DNA from: JAWKOK01 sp963765875
Lineage (GTDB): Bacteria; Chloroflexota; Anaerolineae; Caldilineales; Caldilineaceae
NCBI GenBank assembly: GCA_963765875.1
Contig: CAVXYK010000025.1
Span: 124,001-188,000 of the forward strand
Length of the DNA stretch: 64,000 bases
Direction: 5' to 3'
Below, in pieces: positions 58,649 to 64,000 of this stretch (positions are counted from its first letter, which is position 1; every line of letters begins with the position of its first letter). Under the pieces are notes generated by a model. It searched no databases, was not told the origin of the DNA, and saw only the letters and a list, made by a program, of their open reading frames with translations. The translations under genes were made by a program, and so were the position numbers.

Positions 58649-60673
58649 CTATGCAAAAAGTTTCAACTCAGCACCCGGCACGTAAATGTCGGCGTTGATG
58701 TCCTGGGCAATGACGTCGGCCGGAATTTCGAAGACCGAATCATAGCCGCGCTTGACGGCCCGCAGATTGGCCTGGACGACGGCCTCGCCACGCTTGCCGA
58801 AGTACTTGCGCAGCGCCTTTTCAGAGCGTTCCAGCACCTCTTCGGGAGAGAGTCCGGATTCCTCATCAAAGGGCGTGACCTTGAGGAAGATGCCCAACAG
58901 GACAATGCCCTGCATACGCACTTCCAGATCGGCCATCGGCGCTTCCTCACGGGCAATCAAGGCAGCATCAGCCGCGTAGACATGGATGTTCTTCTCACGG
59001 ATAATGCGCTTGGCGTGGGGGGGAATCCGAGACCAGACATCCTCCGGCGTCGTCCGGTTGGACTGGACGAAGACCGCTCCACCGGTGGCGATGCCGCTGA
59101 GCGGATTGCTGGTTACGAAGGCGTTGATGTCGTTCATGGGCACGAAGTCGACCTGATTCAGCTCACAATGCGTCAGGATCTCATCATTGGCCACGGTCAG
59201 ATAGTAGGTGGTGGGCAGCCCCTTCTTCTCCGAGCCGTACTTGGGATAGGCCTGCACCTGCTTGTCGAAGACATCGCCCGCGATGGTGGCGATGACCTTG
59301 TTGGTCGTCACCGAGCCGTAGCCGCCGACCGAATGGCCGCGCATGGAAAATGCGCCCTTGGGTCGCACATCGGGATCCTCGCCCATCTCCAACGCCAGCT
59401 CATGCTTGATGCCGACGACAAAGAAGCGCTTGTTGTCCTCGACCATGTTGTGGGACATGGCGATAAAGTCGCCGGGGCGCACATCACGACTGCCCAGGCC
59501 CGCAGCGCCGCTAAAGATGGTCGGGATTCGCTCAATCGACGGATAGTCTTGGCGTCCGGTCAGAGCATCGGTAAACGCAGCCTTGATGTCAGTCGTCAGC
59601 GGGTTGTTCTGGGCCATGGGATCATCCATGCGCTCCACAACCGTGAACGCCTTCACGCCCTTGAGCATCTCGACGACCTGGGCGCCGGGGAAGGGTCGAT
59701 AGCAGGTTACATGGACGACGCCCACTTTGATGCCGGCTTCCTTGCGGATCCAATCGATGGTGGCCCGGGCCGTCTCCATCGAGGAGCCCATGCCGACGAT
59801 GGCATAGTCGGCGTCTTCCATTTGATAACTGTCGACCATGTTGTAGCGACGCCCAGTAAGATCGTAGTACGCATCCATCGCATTCTGAATGGCCTTGGGC
59901 ACTTCGCTGTAGTAGACGCGTTGGGCAATCTTGCCCTTCATGTAGCTGTCCTGATTCTGCACCACACCGGTCATTACCGGGTTGTCGGGATCGAACATGT
60001 TAATCAGTTTGTCATTTGGGTTGCCAATGAATTCCATCATCAAATCCGGTTCAGGCAGCAACACATCCTCAACCGTGTGGGTTGTAAGGAAACCATCCTG
60101 AATGGCAAAAAAGGGCGTCTGGGTATCCTCGGCCGCTCGGCGGCTGATTAGGGCCAGATCACCTGCACCCTGGGCATTGCGGGCAAAGAGCATGCCCCAG
60201 CCGGTATCGGCCACGGACATGACATCGTCGTGACCGGCATGCACATTGAGGCCCTGGCTGGTCAACGCTCGGGCGCCGATGTGAAAGACCGCGGGCAGTC
60301 GTTTGCCTGCGATGGTGTAGAGAACCTCTTTCATCAAGACCAGGCCCTGCCCGGACGTGAAGTTGCTCACACGGCCGCCAGCCAATGCAAAGCCCTCACA
60401 GCCGGTAGCGGCGCTGTGCTCCGACTCAGGCTCCATGAATGTGAGTTCGTCGCCCCAAAGGTTTTCGCGGCCGTTGGCCACCGCTTGACCGTACCCTGCG
60501 CCCATGGTGGTCGACGAGGTGATGGGATAAGCGCACGCCCCTTGGGTGATGTGCGTGTCGACCCAAACCACCATTCCGGCGCCGTCAGACGTCGTTGGAA
60601 CGCCGGGATAGGCCGGCAGATCCTCGTGGCCGTTTCGGCTCAGAACTTGAGCACCTTGTTGTGTCTTTGGCAT
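58649..60673 (-). CDS. Pyruvate:ferredoxin oxidoreductase, N-terminal half
   Basis: The start at 60673 follows AGGAG by six bases. The 674-residue protein has the pyrimidine/pyruvate-binding domain I (DTHITQGACAYPITSSTTMG, AGGRVSNFTSGQGLVLMKEV, AGHDDVMSVADTGWGMLFAR), and domain II (SYQMEDADYAIVGMGSSMET, CYRPFPGAQVVEMLKGVKAF). The gamma domain III follows (GHSVGGYGSVTTNKVIATIA, with QAYPKYGSEKKGLPTTYYLT). It ends where a single-chain NifJ would continue into the ferredoxin domain. It forms one enzyme with the downstream gene. Both halves are intact. The first residue block is preceded by a long untranslated region with no clear promoter. Confidence 0.93.
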   Translation of the reverse strand: MPKTQQGAQVLSRNGHEDLPAYPGVPTTSDGAGMVVWVDTHITQGACAYPITSSTTMGAGYGQAVANGRENLWGDELTFMEPESEHSAATGCEGFALAGGRVSNFTSGQGLVLMKEVLYTIAGKRLPAVFHIGARALTSQGLNVHAGHDDVMSVADTGWGMLFARNAQGAGDLALISRRAAEDTQTPFFAIQDGFLTTHTVEDVLLPEPDLMMEFIGNPNDKLINMFDPDNPVMTGVVQNQDSYMKGKIAQRVYYSEVPKAIQNAMDAYYDLTGRRYNMVDSYQMEDADYAIVGMGSSMETARATIDWIRKEAGIKVGVVHVTCYRPFPGAQVVEMLKGVKAFTVVERMDDPMAQNNPLTTDIKAAFTDALTGRQDYPSIERIPTIFSGAAGLGSRDVRPGDFIAMSHNMVEDNKRFFVVGIKHELALEMGEDPDVRPKGAFSMRGHSVGGYGSVTTNKVIATIAGDVFDKQVQAYPKYGSEKKGLPTTYYLTVANDEILTHCELNQVDFVPMNDINAFVTSNPLSGIATGGAVFVQSNRTTPEDVWSRIPPHAKRIIREKNIHVYAADAALIAREEAPMADLEVRMQGIVLLGIFLKVTPFDEESGLSPEEVLERSEKALRKYFGKRGEAVVQANLRAVKRGYDSVFEIPADVIAQDINADIYVPGAELKLFA

Positions 60674-61075
60674 ACCTGCTCCTGCTACCTCCCTAATGGT
60701 GTCAGACTGTCGTTTCAAAACAGGAATCGTCTTTCGCGGATGAAGAGTTCCTGCGACAAACGCAGCACATGGCGTACAGATTCTCCTAAAAAAGATCGGA
60801 GTAATATTATCATGGCTTATCGTTGATTGCAACGCGGGCGGAACCTCGCCAGAACAGGTTTATGGCAAGGATGAGGTTCTACGCTGCCATGCTGCCACTC
60901 ATTCGACGACGCCCGCACTCTGCGCTACGATAATCGGACTACACGGACTAGGGGAAAATGCCAACCTACTCTCTTTTTCCTCTGTGGCTCTCTTTGTCAC
61001 CTATCTGTCTCCGTGTTGAAAAAAGCTGCTGGCGGCGTCATCTTTTCGTAGTCCCCGGACTTCAGGAGGCGTAGC

Positions 61076-61750
61076 ATGTCCCACCCAATCGTAGTCGAAT
61101 TGCGCGGCCAACTGTCGGCGCAGGCCAACACCGATTATGCCGTCGCCATGCAAGCCTACATGAAGACCGACCAACCCTTCTACGGCGTCAAGTCCAAGGC
61201 GCGGCGTGCGAACTTTCGCACCGCTAGACAGCGCTACCCCATCATCAGCCGTGACGAATATCGAGACGTAATCTTCGATCTCTGGCGCGGCGCCCATCGG
61301 GAGGAGATGTACCTGGCATTGGATGTGGCAGAATTGGTCAAACCCTATCGCGATCTTAAATCGTGGCCGATCTACGTGACGTTGATGGAGAGCGCCCCCT
61401 GGTGGGACACGCTGGACTGGATCGCGGGCAAGATCATGAGCCTGATGATCCTCGAGCACCGGGAACTAGAGCCGGAGTTGGTCGGCTGGCGCGTTGATGA
61501 AAACATGTGGGTACGGCGAGCCTCGCTGCTGGCCCACCTCAAACACAAGACGGCCACCAATACCGGATTGCTGGGCGAGACCATCGAGATGCTGGCCCAC
61601 GAAGAGGAGTTCTTCATCCGCAAGGCCATCGGCTGGGTGCTGCGTGAGTATTCGAAGACGGATCCGGCGTGGGTTAGAGACTTCGTGGCCGCGCACGAAA
61701 ATGAGCTTTCGCCTCTCTCCAAACGGGAAGCCATGAAGTATGTGAAATGA
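61076..61750 (+). CDS. DNA alkylation repair protein (AlkD family)
   Basis: The 224-residue product is an all-helical HEAT-like repeat protein: VVELRGQLSAQANTDYAVAM, MKTDQPFYGVKSKARRANF, LMESAPWWDTLDWIAGKIMS, RVDENMWVRRASLLAHLKHK, EEEFFIRKAIGWVLREYSKT and DPAWVRDFVAAHENELSPLS. The Asp and Trp residues in WWDTLDWIA and the Arg in MWVRRASLL are those used by AlkD to excise cationic alkylated bases without base flipping. AGGAGG lies nine bases before the start. The gene is complete and stands alone. Confidence 0.92.
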   Translation: MSHPIVVELRGQLSAQANTDYAVAMQAYMKTDQPFYGVKSKARRANFRTARQRYPIISRDEYRDVIFDLWRGAHREEMYLALDVAELVKPYRDLKSWPIYVTLMESAPWWDTLDWIAGKIMSLMILEHRELEPELVGWRVDENMWVRRASLLAHLKHKTATNTGLLGETIEMLAHEEEFFIRKAIGWVLREYSKTDPAWVRDFVAAHENELSPLSKREAMKYVK

Positions 61751-61780
61751 GCTTTCTGCATTGGGCGACGGACATCGACC

Positions 61781-61921
61781 ATGAATACATCTCACCCCTA
61801 TCTACGAGTACGTTGGACAGATGACCCCACAGATTCTGGCCGGCTGTCACTGGATGACTCCGACGCACAACGGTTGATCGCGGCCATCAGCCCGGATTCG
61901 CACGCATGCGCATCAAGCTAA
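61781..61921 (+). CDS. Possible 46-aa hypothetical protein
   Basis: A short frame starts at ATG 61781, 30 bp after the alkD-like gene, and begins MNTSHPYLRVRWTDDPTDSG, then RLSLDDSDAQRLIAAI. It is polar with no signal peptide or known motif. No clear ribosome-binding site is seen, so support is weak. Confidence 0.25.
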   Translation: MNTSHPYLRVRWTDDPTDSGRLSLDDSDAQRLIAAISPDSHACASS

Positions 61922-61969
61922 GGATTATGTCTAGCGGTGTCGTCGGTTTCGGCAGGGATGAATCCCGCC

Positions 61970-62034
61970 GCTAACAGTGAAAAGCGCCCTCAGGCGCTAA
62001 GTCTCAGCCGCTGAGGCGGCTTCTCGCTGTTAGC
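61970..62034. repeat. Cruciform-like palindromic repeat
   Basis: Outer arms GCTAACAG/CTGTTAGC enclose two perfect hairpins (AGCGCC...GGCGCT and AGCCGC...GCGGCT), giving a cloverleaf-like shape. It lies between alkD and the phosphotransferase remnant and looks like a dispersed repeat. Confidence 0.6.
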
Positions 62035-62099
62035 AGCCGGCTTCAGCCGTTGCTGCAAGCCCGTCCGCAACAGCAATCGGCTCAACATAACCTTAGCCT

Positions 62100-62670
62100 G
62101 ATGCCTGCGGGATTCGCACGCCACCGATTTCGGCGGCGTCATGAGCCTGAACGCCAAGTTGGACGCGGCCAGGCTCGTGCTGCGCGTGCACCAGCCATCT
62201 GTGTCGCGACGGAGACTGTTTGCTCAACAAGCGGTGCGAGGTCATCTCGCCGACCAAGGACTGGTTGTGCCAACCACTGTTCCATGGAATGGCTCAACGG
62301 TATTGCGCCGTCGCAACCGCTGGGCCGAAGTGGAGACGTTCATCGCGCACGAGCGGCTGACGCCGTCCCTGGATTCCTACATGTGGATGTTCAGGGCAAT
62401 GGGATTCCTTCACCGTAGGCTGGCGCAACTCGACATAGCGGTCCCACGCCCGGCCGTCGCCACCTATGTGCCGCCGGGTTCTCTGCGACGGTGGCTGCCG
62501 GGCACGGAGCGCGTAGTGCAGGACAAACCCGAAGCGGAAGACGCCGCTTTACGTTGCCGCACTCGATGGCTTCACGGAGAAGCCGGCTGAAAACCTGCGC
62601 TCAAGGCTGTCCTTCCTCCATCTCAGTGCATGGCTCCTGGCTGATCCAGGAGTTTTGCGGGGCCAAGACA
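62100..62670 (+). pseudogene. Phosphotransferase (APH/homoserine kinase-like) remnant
   Basis: The stretch reads FGGVMSLNAKLDAARLVLRV with HQPSVSRRRLFAQQAVRGHL and ADQGLVVPTTVPWNGSTVL. It continues with SYMWMFRAMGFLHRRLAQLD, PRPAVATYVPPGSLRRWL. This resembles the N-terminal lobe of aminoglycoside-phosphotransferase-fold kinases. The catalytic HxD loop and the rest are absent. A second unrelated-looking frame (LYVAALDGFTEKPAENLRSR) follows to 62670. I consider it a decayed remnant. The family call is tentative. Confidence 0.4.
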
Positions 62671-62740
62671 GCAGCTAGAATCAAAGGCTCGTATCGACGG
62701 TCGCCCTCCGGTCCTTCTCACAGGAATCTTATTGCTCGGG

Positions 62741-62774
62741 TTGACAAAGACAAGACCGAAGCGTACAATTGTAC
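62741..62774 (+). promoter_or_regulatory. Promoter and operator of the VapC/Phd module
   Basis: TTGACA (62741-62746) and TACAAT (62764-62769) are separated by exactly 17 bp. The perfect 12-bp palindrome GTACAATTGTAC (62763-62774) covers the -10 box. The toxin ATG is at 62777, about where transcription should start, so the mRNA is probably leaderless. The palindrome is a likely site for autorepression by the antitoxin. Confidence 0.75.
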
Positions 62775-62776
62775 CC

Positions 62777-63166
62777 ATGATAATTGTTGCCGATACAAAC
62801 ACATTCATCGCTGTCGCCCTGAACGAGCCGGAAAGAGATTCGATCATACAGCTTACTCAGGGCTGTGATCTGATTGCACCTGAGGTGTTGCCTTTTGAAA
62901 TCGGCAATGCCTTGACTGCAATGAAGAAGCGAGGCGCTCTGAGGGCCGATGAAGTATCTGCAACGTGGAAGTCGGTTCAGAGAATACCAGTTGATTTGAG
63001 GCATATCGACATTGCATCTGCGTTGAAAATTGCGACCGAATTCGACATCCACGCGTATGACGCTTACTTTCTGGAGTGCGCATTGGGCCTCCGTAGTCCG
63101 CTATTGACGCTTGACCGCGGTATGAAGCGGGTTGCTACGGAAATCGGGCTCACGATACTGGAGTAA
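62777..63166 (+). CDS. PIN-domain toxin (VapC-like)
   Basis: The 129-residue protein has the PIN acidic residues: Asp in IIVADTNTFIAVALNE, Glu in APEVLPFEIGNALTAMKKRG, and the C-terminal HAYDAYFLECALGLRSPLLT with LDRGMKRVA. It is a predicted Mg-dependent RNase. The upstream frame extends to 62732, but the ATG at 62777 matches the usual family start and there is no ribosome-binding site, in line with a leaderless mRNA. The antitoxin gene follows after 4 bp, the reverse of the common order. Confidence 0.88.
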   Translation: MIIVADTNTFIAVALNEPERDSIIQLTQGCDLIAPEVLPFEIGNALTAMKKRGALRADEVSATWKSVQRIPVDLRHIDIASALKIATEFDIHAYDAYFLECALGLRSPLLTLDRGMKRVATEIGLTILE

Positions 63167-63170
63167 ATTC

Positions 63171-63404
63171 ATGAAAGTATATTCTTACTCTGAGGCGAGA
63201 CAGCGTCTGTCTGAGGTCCTCAACACCGCCCGAACTGAAGAAGTCATCATCAAGAGGAGGGGTGGAGAGTCATTCACTATCTCGTACAGAGAGAGCAGCG
63301 AGTCTCCTTTTGATGTTCCTGGCATCGACACCGAGGCATCCACTCAAGACATTCTTGACGCCATTCGGGAGTCACGAGAAAGATCAACATCCCCGCAATC
63401 TTGA
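63171..63404 (+). CDS. Phd/YefM-type antitoxin
   Basis: The 77-residue protein begins MKVYSYSEARQRLSEVLNTA, then EVIIKRRGGESFTISYR, the Phd/YefM DNA-binding N-terminus. A polar C-terminal tail follows (TQDILDAIRESRERS) that should wrap the toxin. It starts 4 bp after the PIN toxin stop and is probably translationally coupled. It probably represses the module through the GTACAATTGTAC palindrome. Confidence 0.85.
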   Translation: MKVYSYSEARQRLSEVLNTARTEEVIIKRRGGESFTISYRESSESPFDVPGIDTEASTQDILDAIRESRERSTSPQS

Positions 63405-63714
63405 GCAGTGCCAGTCGAATACATAACGGAAGAGACCGCCTCGCTGCCCGGGTCCGACCTGAACAAAACAGTTGCCATCCTCGGGCAGGATCGCTGCCGA
63501 AATTAGGGCATTACGCCCGCCGGGACAGCCACTGTTGTTGTCGTTGTTGTTGTTATCTTATGCCGATCACTTTCCGTTTATCAGGATCAGCATCATGAAT
63601 GAATCGAAGAGGTCGAGTATCATGCGGCACTTCAAAATCTGCTCAGAGCCATGGTACAATAGGCATGGAATAGCTGCCACAGGTTTTATTGACATTGCTG
63701 AAAGGCGGAGCAAC
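63405..63714. other. Intergenic region with a likely promoter
   Basis: The 310 bp contain no clear gene. TTCAAA and TACAAT separated by 18 bp (about 63630-63660) form a plausible promoter for the second toxin-antitoxin module. A (TTG/TTA)-rich tract lies at about 63533-63556. Confidence 0.45.
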
Positions 63715-63960
63715 ATGACGCTCATTGTGACAAGTACATCTGATGATACGATATCTATGCCGGCTTGGCTTTTGCGATCACTCAATTTGGCCGACGGTAC
63801 CGCAGTGAAAGCAACGGTTGACGGACAGTCAATCAGTCTGTCGCCAATCGCTGAGTTCCTTTCGTTGCGCGGCATACTTCACGACGACGACGCCTTTGAG
63901 GAAGCGATCAATTCGTTGGATGATCAGTGGGATTCATGGACAACCAAACTCTCTGCCTAG
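63715..63960 (+). CDS. AbrB/MazE-type antitoxin
   Basis: The 81-residue protein starts at ATG 63715 behind GGCGGAG. It shows a swapped-hairpin AbrB-like N-terminus (TLIVTSTSDDTISMPAWLLR, SLNLADGTAVKATVDGQSI, SLSPI) and a C-terminal toxin-binding tail (DAFEEAINSLDDQWDSWTTK). The next gene (a PIN toxin) starts inside its last codons. Confidence 0.75.
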   Translation: MTLIVTSTSDDTISMPAWLLRSLNLADGTAVKATVDGQSISLSPIAEFLSLRGILHDDDAFEEAINSLDDQWDSWTTKLSA

Positions 63961-64000
63961 ACACAAGCATCCTGATTGGCTTCCTGCGCGGTCAAGAACC
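63936..64000 (+). CDS. PIN-domain toxin, N-terminus only (runs off window)
   Basis: ATG 63936 overlaps the antitoxin end by 25 bp. The visible residues, NQTLCLDTSILIGFLRGQE, contain the first conserved Asp of VapC toxins (LDTSILIGFLRG). The rest is beyond the window. The overlap and the antitoxin-first order are typical of VapBC. Confidence 0.8.
   Translation, partial: MDNQTLCLDTSILIGFLRGQE

Noticed and set aside
56776..60151. Long plus-strand open frames opposite the two PFOR genes
   Set aside because: They are antisense shadows of PFOR; composition is His/Asp/Leu-rich with no motifs.
61970..62034. CRISPR array or tRNA-like gene
   Set aside because: There is one copy only, with no spacer-repeat periodicity; the cloverleaf shape lacks tRNA consensus bases.

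Overview
The window looks like a chromosomal segment of a Chloroflexota bacterium, most likely a filamentous Anaerolineae/Caldilineae-type organism. This is an inference from the gene mix: BTAD/AAA regulators, SWIM plus SNF2 pairs, a Ras-like GTPase cassette, a T-box leader on serS, a WS/DGAT acyltransferase, a phasin-like protein and a PFOR made as two polypeptides. No 16S gene or other decisive marker is present. Many ordinary genes carry single-base frameshifts, including housekeeping genes such as serS, aspS and lon. Much of the apparent damage is therefore probably consensus error, while a few stretches (about 8.4-14.3 kb, 36.8-40.1 kb, 62.0-62.7 kb) look truly decayed or are very rich in indels.

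Layout. 0-1.6 kb: partial SDR, Crp/Fnr regulator, and an aldehyde:ferredoxin oxidoreductase remnant. 2-8 kb: NarL-type histidine kinase, two response regulators (one without its DNA-binding domain), a secreted Asp-rich duplicated protein and a secreted matrixin-like metalloprotease. 8.4-14.4 kb: broken BTAD/AAA regulator, broken subtilase, small membrane protein and a MITE-like inverted-repeat element. 15-20.8 kb (minus strand): three tRNAs, FAD/disulfide oxidoreductase with a TVP38 membrane protein, CDP-alcohol phosphatidyltransferase, and serS behind a T-box leader. 21.1-26.7 kb: SNF2 helicase, SWIM protein and a PPK-like protein without catalytic domains. 27.0-31.6 kb: a five-gene minus-strand cassette of response regulator, coiled-coil protein, tail-anchored membrane protein, Ras-like GTPase and histidine kinase. 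31.7-40.1 kb: WS/DGAT, aspS, a 6S-like RNA, MBL hydrolase, RNase H and a large polytopic membrane protein. 40.7-48.3 kb: lon, guaB, GH1 beta-glucosidase, AlkA-like glycosylase and a phasin-like protein. 48.6-56.6 kb: LMW tyrosine phosphatase, a lasso-peptide cluster and a Wzz/BY-kinase. 56.8-60.7 kb: two-gene pyruvate:ferredoxin oxidoreductase. 61-64 kb: AlkD, a phosphotransferase remnant and two PIN-domain toxin-antitoxin modules.

The most interesting system is the lasso-peptide cluster at 49.3-54.5 kb. It has B1 (RRE/PqqD), B2 (leader peptidase), C (cyclase), a 55-aa precursor gene at 52164-52331, an HprK-like kinase and a PRMT-like methyltransferase that ends in a PqqD-like segment. The precursor carries the YxxP recognition motif, Thr at leader position -2 and a predicted 19-residue core with a Gly1-Glu8 ring. 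The second candidate is the Ras-like GTPase cassette at 27.0-31.6 kb, where a small GTPase and its putative membrane partners sit between a response regulator and a histidine kinase.
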